From: Hofstenia miamia
Lineage: Eukaryota; Xenacoelomorpha; Acoela
Length of the DNA stretch: 64,000 nucleotides
Reading direction: 5' to 3'
Assembly (NCBI GenBank): GCA_004352715.1
Contig: SCFE01000054.1
Span: forward strand, 1,813,154 to 1,877,153
In this document: positions 1 through 10,289 of the stretch, piece by piece
Layout of the letters: the number at the start of each line of letters is the position of its first letter
Position numbering within the stretch: the first letter of the stretch is position 1
Notes under the pieces: generated by a model
Told to the model about the DNA's origin: nothing
The model's input: the letters and a program-made list of their open reading frames with translations, nothing else
Database searches by the model: none
Program-made: the position numbers and the translations under genes

Positions 1-720
1 TGCGAAACATCCTGAAGAAGTATTCAATTGGGATTTTCGTGGCACCCAGAAAGCAATTCTTAACCTCAAAGCAAAGATTACGCCGGCTGAGGTGGGCCAA
101 TTTAATGAGAGAAAATTCATCTGAACATTGGTCTAATGTTATATTTTCAGATGAGTCAAGATTTGAGCTATACCCATCAAAAACAATGTTGATAAAGAAA
201 CCAGCTGGCCAGAAGTTCAGATTCCTGCCTCAATTTATTCGGGGGACCATGAAGTATGGTGGGAAGTCTGTAATGGTATAGGGTGTAATATGGAAGTGAG
301 GCCTTCACAAGATCGTTCACATCACTGGTACTCTCCGAAGCTCTCAATATGTTCGGATTCTAGAAAAGGAATTCTTGCCACTTCTTACAAGTGATCAATA
401 TATCAGCAGGTTGGTGCTCCATGTCATACCTCAAAAGAAATGAGAAATTTCCTTCACAATAATGGGGTTGCTATCCCTGCTGACTGGCCTTGTCAAATAT
501 CGAATTGGACAGCATATTTTTCACTCTGAAGATGAGCTGTGGAGCGCAATAAAGAAAGAATTTTATAGTAATTCCCAACAGCTTTATTGAAAGACTTTTT
601 GCTTCCATCTCTAATCGCCTTGAAGCTATTTGCTCAAATGAACCCTGCAAAATATTAGAAAAGAGAATTTTGTTGCTAAGTGCTTATATTGCATCAATGA
701 TTAATTCAAGTATCATAATT
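1..720 (+). pseudogene. Tc1-like transposase, 5'-truncated and decayed
   Basis: From base 3 the open frame reads as the middle of a Tc1-type transposase: a KQRLRRLRWA block, then IFSDESRFEL, which carries the first catalytic Asp, then GGKSVMV at about 265-280. A stop follows immediately. The rest of the catalytic domain survives only in shifted frames: TSKEMRNFLHNNGV near 430-470 and a C-terminal-like ERLFASISNRLEAICSN near 590-645. The second catalytic segment is badly damaged. The element is cut by the window edge on its left, and no inverted repeat could be assigned. It is a dead copy with no expected function. Family assignment is confident at superfamily level only. Confidence 0.75.
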
Positions 721-917
721 TTATTTGACTTTTTTCGGATTTACTCATTTTTTAAAAGTTTTTCAAGTGCCCGAATACATTTTTCCAATACAAGTTTTTT
801 GATTTTGATTAAAAATTAATAGTTAATTGTTATTCTACATATTTTATGGTATTAGGCATACAGATTTTCATTTCTCAGTCAAAGTAACAGTTAGTTAAAA
901 TCTTAGGCTCACTCTAT

Positions 918-1013
918 CCAATGAATGTTCATTATTTATTCAAAATGGTAAGGTGGTCAAATACATATTTCCAGTATTGTATATATATATATATATATGT
1001 AAAAAAATGAATA

Positions 1014-1072
<59 letters not shown>

Positions 1073-1134
1073 AATGAATGTTCATTATTTATTCAAAATG
1101 GTAAGGTGGTCAAATACATATTTCCAGTACTGTA

Positions 1135-1183
<49 letters not shown>
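918..1183. repeat. Duplicated 65-base block separated and followed by (TA)n
   Basis: The block starting CCAATGAATGTTCATTATTT occurs at 918-982 and again at 1071-1135 with almost no differences. Each copy runs into a TA microsatellite (about 1017-1070 and 1136-1183). It looks like unequal exchange or slippage anchored in the microsatellite, within the upstream part of the reverse-transcriptase remnant that follows. Confidence 0.8.
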
Positions 1184-1187
<4 letters not shown>

Positions 1188-1800
1188 GAACCATACACAA
1201 AGTTGTTTCTGACTCAGCGGAAAAAAATATAAAAATTAACGAAGCTAAGACTAAAGAAATTATCTTTTCTCAGAAGAACATCAAGAATGAAGATTTAATA
1301 AACGCAGGAAATTCCGAGTTTCTTATTAATGGGAAAAACATTGAACAAGTTCATAAGTATACACATCTTGGTGTCTTCATTGACGATGATCTTAAATGGA
1401 ATTCCCATGTGAATCATATTATTTAAACTGCAAACATGAGAATTAAGAAACTGTTATTTATTGTGAAGTATTTAAATGAAAGCAAAAATGTCTTCATACT
1501 TGAAACGTGCATATTTCCTATTTATTTATATGCTGCAGAGGTATTTGTATTTGGTCTCACAGATTATCAAAGAAAGTTATTAGGAAAGCCATTGAAATTG
1601 TATGCAAGACTTTCACTTTAAAAAAATAAAATTATAGAAATGTTGAACATTAAATGTAAAGAAAAGTTTAAGAAGACTGTATTGAAGATTGTGAAATGTC
1701 AAGAACATGATCTACATAAAGAAATCCCATTCTCTACATCATCAAAACGTAACAAAATCATTCTTCCTTAAGTCAATGCCAAGTGTTCCAAATCATCATT
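1184..1800 (+). pseudogene. Non-LTR retrotransposon RT 3' fragment
   Basis: The translation shows the conserved block after the RT active site: [11 protein letters not shown], then [18 protein letters not shown] near 1360-1415. This matches the LGVxIDxxLxWxxHI signature of CR1/Jockey-type elements. After a stop, the next frame gives ANMRIKKLLFIVKYL and ETCIFPIYLYAAEVFVFG (1430-1560), the helical region that normally follows. No active-site YADD segment is present, because the (TA)n block lies where it would be. Frames break at about 1424 and 1621. A decayed fragment. Confidence 0.7.
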
Positions 1801-1849
1801 CATTTATGCAGAATGTCTATATCTAACAAATGGAACATACCCGCAGTTC

Positions 1850-2290
1850 CTATAAAAACTTAGTCTTATTCCTTTTTACATGCGGCATCGCCGTGTGTAA
1901 AGGAATTCAAACGGACATACATGCATACATATATATATATACACTTGAATTACAAACATTATGAAAACGATACATATTTCAAATTGAGTCATATAGAGGT
2001 AAAAAAACTCTACACAATATTGATGAACATATATGTACGGTACCTCATTATATTCACTTGTTAATTACAGTCAATATTTCAAATCACTCGAGACAATGAA
2101 ATTAACCACCCAATTCCGAATAAAATGCAAATATGGAACTTTCGAAGTTTAAGTAAAAAACAATGTTAGAAGGATAACCCATTATTTAATAGTTGCTAGA
2201 TGCATTTTGCAAAAGGCATTAGAAGAAAAATATAGACAGTACATTACAAATGTACATGTGCAGACGTGTATTTAGATAAAATATTCAAAT
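1850..2290. other. No gene seen
   Basis: AT-rich sequence with no splice-consistent coding segment on either strand. A short TA/CA run lies at 1925-1945. Confidence 0.5.
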
Positions 2291-2297
2291 TACTTAC

Positions 2298-4096
2298 TGT
2301 ATAGGCTGTCATAGAAAGAAATGTGATCTGTGATATTGAGGGATGACGATTTACATTGGGATATATTGGTGAAAAAGTTATCTTCTTGCCAATTGACTTC
2401 CTAAATCAGTGTCTTACAACACTAACAAACTTTTAACTACTAAAAACTAAAGGTAAAATAGAAATAAGTTGACTTCAATGTAACCTAGTTTAAGACACTA
2501 CTTTAAATGACGACTTCATAATTCCTTGTAAGTCACACATACCTACATGTACCTAATTATCTTTCAAGTAGCTTCGAATATGGAAATTTGTCATTCATCT
2601 TATTACATTTGCCAAAATACTTCTAAGATCTGACTTATGGTATTGTTTGTATGGTTGTATTTATTAATTACTAACGGTCTGCAGTTTAAATTACAAATAT
2701 GATTAACTACATAGACGACTTACACTGTGGAAAGCACACATAGACTAAAAATTCAACTCACGGATTTAATCACGTGATAGTAAAGCTCATGGAATCATGT
2801 ATCTATTTGCGGATTATAGCTTCTATGACAAAATCCAGTGACGAGAATGTCTTTAATCGCCCGTTAACCTTTTCCATTTGCACATAGATTTACTTAATCT
2901 CATTGAAATTATGTTATAAAATACCATACATAAATTTTTTAGAGAGTGACAATGACAATATGAGCTTAGCATGGACCCGAACCCAACCCGATCAGAATAT
3001 TCACTACAAGAAACCGACCCGAAAACATACTACTCGAACTCGACACGAACCGAAACATAGATTTTGATTCGCAAAAATCACGTCATGCATCATTTTCTGA
3101 TTGGGTGAACGTAGCCATTGATTAGTATTACTTAAAGTCTTAGATCCTTCTCAAATGGTGTTGTGGATAACATATTTCAAATGTAAAAAGTTAAAAACTA
3201 TGAATGCGACATTTCGAAAGCAAACGAAATTAAATATTAATTAAATATATGCGAGTATCTGTTTTTGTTAAGTATTAAACAAAAAAACTTTATAAAACCT
3301 CACAATTATTTTGCGTTATCATGCAACAATTATTGTTGTTAGTAGTGAATAAATAAAACAATGGACTAAAATTATAAAAAAAACTGAAGTGAAAAATTCA
3401 TTTTTTCAAATAGAATATAAAATAATGTTTTATACTGCATTAGTTAATCGTTTACATTTAAAAATTTTAAAAAAGTAGAGATGAGGGCGGTGCAGGTTTT
3501 GCAAAATTATTTCTACCACAGAGAAAATAAAATTCACGGCTAACCACCGCAATTTCCGTTTTTTACCACAGCAATAAATGAAAATTTACCGCGGTATACC
3601 GCAACAATTGCGATTTTTAACTTCGTAAGAAAAAATAGATATTGCGGAATTATTTTTTGGAATTGTGGATCATTCTTAGAAACGTTTAAAGACAATTTCT
3701 TAGATATTTTTTGTTATTTCGTTCAGTTTTATTAGGGTAGTATCAAATTTTCCATGAAATATGTAAAAATTACTTTATTTTGTGTGTGAAATCTCTTAGT
3801 TTTGCTGCAGAAACAGTTTTTTTAGAAATACTTAGAGATATTAAAATTCTAGCGCTAACCACCGCAATTGTGTAAATAGCTACCGCGGCATTACCGCACC
3901 GCACTCATCTCTAATGCTAAGCAAGCAAAAACTACTCACATGTTTCGTTATGAAATTTTTACTCACAACACAAATATCTGAAATATGCTGACCCAGGGTA
4001 TCGACAATCAGCCGGCATGAATATATCAAATCCAACTGCTTGGAATCAGTAAAAGGATCAAACCTAATAGGTAACCAAGCGGGTCTTTTTAGATTT
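2298..4096 (-). CDS. VWA-module gene, module M4 (two N-terminal exons, partial)
   Basis: Two minus-strand exons are proposed. Exon N1 (4096..3967, 130 bases) enters in phase 2 after TATTTTAG and leaves in phase 0 at GTGAGT. It encodes 43 residues including RPAWLPIRFDPF and LIVDTLGQHISDICV, and it aligns loosely with the N1 exons of modules M2 and M3 (similar length, identical phases). Exon 2400..2298 (103 bases, phase 2->0, acceptor GATTTAG, donor GTAAGT) has the same length and phases as the third exon of M3. An hAT-like element at 3476-3913 lies in the intron where a second N-terminal exon would be expected. No VWA exons for this module were found before the LINE fragment at 1.2-1.8 kb. The module may be incomplete or continue outside the window. 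The reading frame of the 2.3 kb exon is uncertain. Confidence 0.4.
2965..3065. repeat. GC-rich short-period island (CCCGAACCC type)
   Basis: About 90 bases with imperfect CCCGAACCC / ACCGACCCG units in an AT-rich background. They resemble the subterminal repeats of hAT-type non-autonomous elements such as those at 3476 and 17147. No paired inverted repeat was found, so this may be one decayed end. Confidence 0.4.
3476..3913. mobile_element. hAT-like non-autonomous element (438 bp)
   Basis: Terminal inverted repeats: left TAGAGATGAGGGCGGTGC, right (reverse complement) TAGAGATGAGTGCGGTGC, 18 bases with one mismatch. The interior is non-coding and rich in ACCGC / GCGGT motifs pointing both ways (for example at 3535-3600 and 3850-3900). 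These are probably subterminal transposase-binding repeats. No convincing 8-base target duplication was found. It lies in an intron of the VWA-module gene. Confidence 0.7.
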
Positions 4097-4594
4097 CTAA
4101 AATAGATGACGTAATGATAGAAACTAAAAGGATGTATGTGTGAAATCAATTTGTACATTTAGAAGAAACATGCAATGTAACCTGGAAAAAAAGCTGTTGA
4201 AATTCTGTGAAGCCCGGCTCAAATGCACTTGCTGTCCATCAAGACATTCCTTAGCCAAGGAATTAAAATTGATAAAAACTTGAAATGTGTTTTCACCTAA
4301 AAAGTTCTGTAAGTCAACCTATTAAACAAGCTTCATTTCACAAACTGAAATCACATAAATTGTATGATATTTGCGATGAAACGAAATTTCATCACCAATT
4401 TAATGAAAACTAAGGAGTGAACAGCACAGACAGAAAACTTTACAAAAGTTAAGATAACAATCAATTTTTACTGAATTATACTCAATTGAAACTATCAAAA
4501 GATGAGTTGATAGGTTGCCTTTAAATTTTAGTAGTTATACGTTTCCGCATGTCTTAACGCATGTTTGAGATATGTGTCATTCATTTTTTCAAAA

Positions 4595-4599
<5 letters not shown>

Positions 4600-4639
<40 letters not shown>

Positions 4640-4770
4640 AGTGCTAAACAATATGGTGATGCGTTCATCTAGCGCTAAATGAAGAATACGTTTAGCGCCA
4701 ATTTTAAATTTAATATATATATACAGTGATGGCCGAAATTGTTCACCAGCCAATTTGTTGTACGGATGCA
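4600..4770. repeat. (TA)n plus Tc1-like terminal sequence
   Basis: A TA run (about 4602-4636) is followed by about 90 bases containing a GCGCTAAA / TTTAGCGC inverted pair. A second short TA run then leads into ACAGTGATGGCCGAAATTG, which resembles a Tc1-family terminus. This is probably a small TA-flanked MITE. The assignment is weak. Confidence 0.4.
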
Positions 4771-4920
4771 TAGTCCTATGTCCTTCACATTATAGACATT
4801 GTATAGTTTATGCAGTAAATTTACAAAAGCTAATTTTCTTTTACAAGTATTACAACTTTACAAGAGTTATGATAGTAAATCAAGAAAACACTCTGTAAGA
4901 ACAGCCTAGCATTCATTGGG

Positions 4921-6799
4921 TTAAAACTTTTTGAAAGGCCCAGAAGTGTATACATGTATTTGAAAAGACATACTATCTAATAAAGCTGCAATGTTTCGAT
5001 GCCGTATAATACCATTTTCCTCTTGCAAATTTAAAGCAACGAATGTATGATTGCAATTATGACAATCCACTTCGGTTATCATTGACTTGATCCATCTACT
5101 GAGAGTCCAGTTCATGTATCCATGAATGTCGGGGAACATCAAGAACTCCTAAAAACGCAAGTTCCTCATAAAGTCATTAGAAGTTTCATTACGTTGACTA
5201 GAGACTTCTGATAAAGGTCAAAGTGAACTGATTTCAGTGAAAAACTTGAACCATAGTCAATGAGAAGAAAGTTTACTTTATCATATATTGTAAGATTCGT
5301 CAACATGTCCATTATTCTCTCAACTGCGAATGGTGTTAGCCTTCCTTGTATTGCAAAAAGTGTCGAAGTGAACCGCCATGAGGCTTCAACCTATGACATA
5401 CAACTAATATTTTAAGGGAAAGTTAATTTCACAAACCATGTTTGAAACAAATTGGTTCAGGCCATGCGAATCTTTATTTGAACAGGTGTTCGTAGTAGAA
5501 TAGCGCAGAAAGCTTCCCAAGCCATCCCTGAAGAAGATAAACTCCCTGATAATCGAATTACTAAGAACAGACGCTTCTGAAGAAAGCCATTCAAATTTAT
5601 TGATGTATGACGAAATGCACATGGACTAAATTCAATTTAAAAATATGAATAGCCAACCACGCTAATTATAATTTTCACTGCAAGTTTTATTAATGCAAAA
5701 CGCTTCTGTAATATAATTTAAAGCTAGAATAATACGTTAAACCATCATAGTATTCATTATGCAATGTAGTAAATCTATATTTTTATTATATGCCAAAAAT
5801 GTATTTTATTTTAATAACTAAAAAGTACATGCTAATGCATACCATATGCAGGTCACTATGCATCTATATAGTTATAGTCGGTAATGAAGTAGTCTATGCA
5901 TAAGATTGGAAGGAACTCTAATCGTTTTCTGACATATACAGTATTATTTGAATTTTAATAAAAAATTCTAAATGATTTATAAGAATTTGGACCTACATTT
6001 AGATGTTCTAAAGAGACACTAGATATGGTGCCAGAATCAAACATTGTTTTAAAGAATATATAACATTAAGGAATGCACACATTCTTACGTGAGGAAAACG
6101 AATTAATGCGGAATTGAAATTATAATAAATACATGTTGAGAGTGAGTTAACATGTGAAACCTTGATCATCTTAAATTATGCAAAAAGTCAGTAACCTTAT
6201 ATAAACTTGAACTGTGATTCAGCTTTGAAAAATCAATTGAGGTAAACAAAGATGAACCCGGAGAAACACTTGCGACGCTAACAAATGAGTCTCCAAACCT
6301 AAATATACAAAACGTGATGCAAGATAGAAGGATGATGTTACCTTGGACAATACGTTTCCATTCTCTCCGACCATGAACAAGAACCTTTAGCCTCTATTTC
6401 TTCTAGTGCGTATTTACCTTCTTCCTGGAGTCGACTTAGTCGAGAAACAAGATGCTCTTCCGTGGATGTTAAATTCTTTAAGCTGTATGAATTGCTACAC
6501 TTAATCTCCCGTACATTCTCAATTTCTCGCAGAGTTAAGGAGCTTAAAAATGGTTGATAACCAGTCAAGGCAATGTGAAGTTTCTAAAATATAACTTTTA
6601 GCAACATCAGAAATGAATATATCTAAAACCTAACATGAAATGCAAATAAATTCATTATAAACTTACTGTGATATTTCCTTTAGAATATTGTTCAAAGTAC
6701 TTTTTATTGATGTCAATACAAGCGGACCCAAAATAATCATTATGATTCGCAGCATTGTTGATTTCGATACACCCTGTAAGAGTCGAATGACCCTTAATT
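4921..6799 (-). CDS. VWA-module gene, module M3 (degenerate VWA, ends in a stop)
   Basis: Exons in transcript order: 6799..6667 (N1, phase 2->0, contains LTGCIEINNAANHN and GSACIDI), 6583..6342 (ends in CPR, phase 2), 6298..6196 (34 codons), 5625..5437 (contains GLGSFLRYSTTN, ends in ATG before GTTTGT), 5390..5193 (VWA-a, 66 codons) and 5148..4921 (VWA-b onward). Donors are mostly GTAAGT-like and acceptors TTTAG. VWA-a reads SWRFTSTLFAIQGRLTPFAV then DMLTNLTIYDKVNFL. This matches the first strand and helix of an alpha2delta-type VWA, but with QGRLT where the metal site DxSxS should be. The last exon reaches TAA soon after IHVYTSGPFKKF, so the C-terminal half of the fold is missing unless a phase-1 donor (AATG|GTATTA, about 5015) is used. 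N1 splices in phase from module M2, so the modules may form one polypeptide. Family assignment is by motif only. Confidence 0.55.
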
Positions 6800-6848
6800 C
6801 TAAAAATCAAAAAAAATAATACATGATACTCGACAGGGATTTACCTAC

Positions 6849-8817
6849 AAATCAATATTATTTTCAAACCAATATAAAGGACTCGACTCATTTTTCTTAA
6901 AAAGAAAATCGTAGTAAGTAAATAATGAGATAGCAGCTTGTTTTTCATCATTAATTTGCCAGAAGGTACCACCACTGAAACAGGTAGCCTTCCACATATG
7001 CTGACGATCTGCATTGACCCCAACAGCAAAACCAAACATGCTAGAAAAGATAGAACAATTTCATTGACAATTGGAAAATGTGCTCTTACATTATATTTAA
7101 GAAATCGTAGAGTCTCTTAGCTTCTTCATAAAAGTCTTTTGATAAGGGACCATCAAAAATGTAAAGTATAACACGAGCTGACTGTTTTACATGATTGCGT
7201 TGAAATAGCAAACTAACATCTCGTATTAATTGCTTAGGGGAGTCAAAAGACGATCTTCTAGGAAAATAATCTAAACAGTAAAGATAACGTATTTAAATAC
7301 TATGTTGTTTGTACCTTTGTAATCTTCCAAAACATGATTAATATTTTCAACGCTTGCTACCTGAAATCTACTGGATTCTTCCAAGTCACCAATCGCTGTT
7401 AAAAGCATATCACCCGATGCAAGGGTATCCAGAAGTTGCTTGAATACTATTCGTAGAAGTCTGTCGTCGGAATATACCTTATCAACTACAATCGCAACTT
7501 GTTTCGGAGAAAAATTTGATCGCGTGTAAAACTAAAATATAAGTTCGGTTTTAAAAGGAACGAAAATTTCATAAATATATACATCAACAAAGAATACATA
7601 TTTCTAATCAGAAATGGTGATATTTTCTGTAGATTATCTTTACACAATAACAAAACGCATTGTGAAATGTTAAAAAAATTCTAAAAAATATGCTTCCGAT
7701 TTAGGAACTTCTTCTGAAATCCCTCTAAGCCATTTTTTGGATCAAAAATGATTCTAGTAAAATTTGTACCATTGTAGAGAACTGCTTCGGTAGAACGTGC
7801 AACCGCGGATGTACTTCTATTCCAGGAAACATTCTAACAAACTTGTGCCGATGAGCGACAAAATACTGTCGGGTTACAAGAGGATTAACATTGACATAGT
7901 CTCTAAATCCATCATCACTTTGCGATGAAATGCACGCCAGCTTGCTTAATTCCTAAACAATTGTGAATAAACGTTCATAAAATACAATATAATAGATTTA
8001 TATTCATTGTTAATAAATGAGCCATTAAGTCGACATCTTTCGAAACCACTGTTGTAAGGAGAAAATTAAAAATATCTACAGCAAACAACTTGCATGCTTC
8101 TATTAATACTACCGTAAAGATCTCTCATGTTTCAGTAAAATTAAAGTGGTCAAGTTGCAAACAATATTGAGAAGATACAATTAGCAACAGACGACATTTC
8201 AGTTCGAAATGGATGTTATTTTAATCAAAATATCACCAGGAAGCTGCAATATCGTCATCTTCTTTTAAAAGAAATGTAGATTTAGATAATATTTGTCATC
8301 TAGATAAGGATTTCGATCGAAGACTAAGATGACATATTCCAACTTGTTTCTGCTCAATTCAAATGCAGATCAACGATATATGCAATATGACATCTGCTTT
8401 GCCTATTAAAGATTCGATTGTGGTTGTTTAGCATTCCAATAGTAACACATCATACTAATGCATGACTACTAGTTGTTTTGATAGTAAACAAAAAAATTTT
8501 AAAACTAAATTTTTAAATAAAAAGTACTTACTGAAGAATTTACATCAACAACAGTGAAGTTCAATTTGCCTTTGACAGAAGATGATACAAAAATTGTAGG
8601 CGACGCTGAGTCAGTAAGAGAGAAACCCTTGGCATTGAGGTTACTATCGTAAAGAATGAGATTTTCGGCCGCTTTCGTAGCCATGCAGCTATTCTGCATA
8701 TTTGTAATCTAAAGTACGGAAAGAATAAAAAACTTTTAAAAACGTTTATTAAATGAGTTATTTCAATAATTCCTAGTCTTCCAACAAATACTTAAGCTAG
8801 AACCTCTTTCAGAATAC

Positions 8818-8851
<34 letters not shown>

Positions 8852-9062
8852 NNNNNNNNNNNNNNNNNNNNNNNNNNNNNNNNNNNNNNNNNNNNNNNNN
8901 NNNNNNNNNNNNNNNNNNNNNNNNNNNNNNNNNNNNNNNNNNNNNNNNNNNNNNNNNNNNNNNNNNNNNNNNNNNNNNNNNNNNNNNNNNNNNNNNNNNN
9001 NNNNNNNNNNNNNNNNNNNNNNNNNNNNNNNNNNNNNNNNNNNNNNNNNNNNNNNNNNNNNN

Positions 9063-9094
<32 letters not shown>

Positions 9095-9487
9095 AGTACT
9101 TAAATGAAAATAAATATTCAAATTAAATTCATTTAAAGACTAACATAAAACTTTGTTTTTAACTTTTCAGCAAATGTGACCAAATAATTTCTAGTTGACT
9201 CAATCACTTCCACTTGCGATTGAAGGTAAGTGTCGCAATGATGTCTTCGAATGGCTTGCATATTAGATTTTGAAAATGTATTCATGGTTGGGAAACGATT
9301 GAAATTCTTAAACGTACAAAGTAAATAATTAAATTTTTTTCAACTTACAGCTATATCTTTTAAGAAAAAATCTAGTCCTTGGTAGATAGAAAAACATATG
9401 ACAGAATCAAGAAACTCTTCTGGGGATTCATCATTGTGGTAAACAAGTAGGCTTTGAGTGCAAGCAAAGTTCTGTTCGCTACTGTTT
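6849..9487 (-). CDS. VWA-module gene, module M2 (alpha2delta/CACHD1-like)
   Basis: Eight exons: 9487..9349 (N1, 2->0), 9306..9145, 8708..8532, 7952..7770, 7531..7315 (VWA-a and -b fused), 7270..7090, 7040..6849. Lengths and phases close exactly. Exon four carries TRQYFVAHRHKFVRMFPGIE, which resembles the xxFRxxPGI motif just before the VWA in alpha2delta and CACHD1 proteins. The VWA then begins SPKQVAIVVDKVYSDD, with helix QLLDTLASGDMLLTAIG. Loop 3 is ILYIFDGPLSKD, and a late segment reads FGFAVGVNADRQHMW. The metal-ion site is DKVYS instead of DxSxS. The family is extracellular and GPI- or membrane-anchored and modulates calcium channels; that role is not shown here. A 211-base gap within (TA)n sits in the intron between exons two and three. 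The final exon ends in phase 2 at GATTT|GTAGGT and continues in frame into M3. The alternative donor three codons on would add a stop. Confidence 0.62.
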
Positions 9488-10289
9488 CTAAACATAAAAA
9501 CAGAAATAACACGTATTTTTAATAGAAATTCGTAACAAAAAATTTGAAAACATTATTAATTATAAAAGTTATGCATTTGAAAACAATATTTATTATCATT
9601 TTCTAGTACAATACACCAAAAGTAAATCACTAGCAATTATTAAGAAACTACAATGAAATAATTAGACTTAATGACGTGACATCCACATTCTATTGGAATT
9701 CATAAGTATACAATCTCTAATTACTACTATTTAGAAATGAGTTCCCCTGCAGTTCAGACTTGACCTGATTTAAACCTGTTTTAGTCTGGTATCTACATCC
9801 TCCTTTTCATTTACATTGTATTTCAAAGGGAACGTCAGTTGTAGGTATTAACAGGTTCTAACCGAACCGAAAATTGTTCTAATTAAATTTTTTTTTAAAA
9901 TTAAATCAAGTCATTTTTGTTGTTTTACGCCAGCCTACGACAGAAATAACAAATGTAATGAAGGAAAGCAGTGCAGTGATCCGATTAATCCTGACAAACC
10001 TGATCCTAAAATGCTGAACTGCATCAACTCTACTACTAGTATTAAAAAATTACTCGTTTTAAAACGAGACAAAGTATATTTGCGAAAGTAACGCATTGAA
10101 ACTTTAAAAAGTTTAAGAAATTCATATCGCAAAAGTTTAAAATTAATAAACTGAAAACTTTGTCCAATTTCCACTCAATCTAACAAAAAATCCAAATTTC
10201 AAACCAAACATTTATAGAGATTTCGGTTACTGGGATCAAAATATACAGCTATCAAAATGGGGATGTTTTGCAAATTAATATAGATATAC

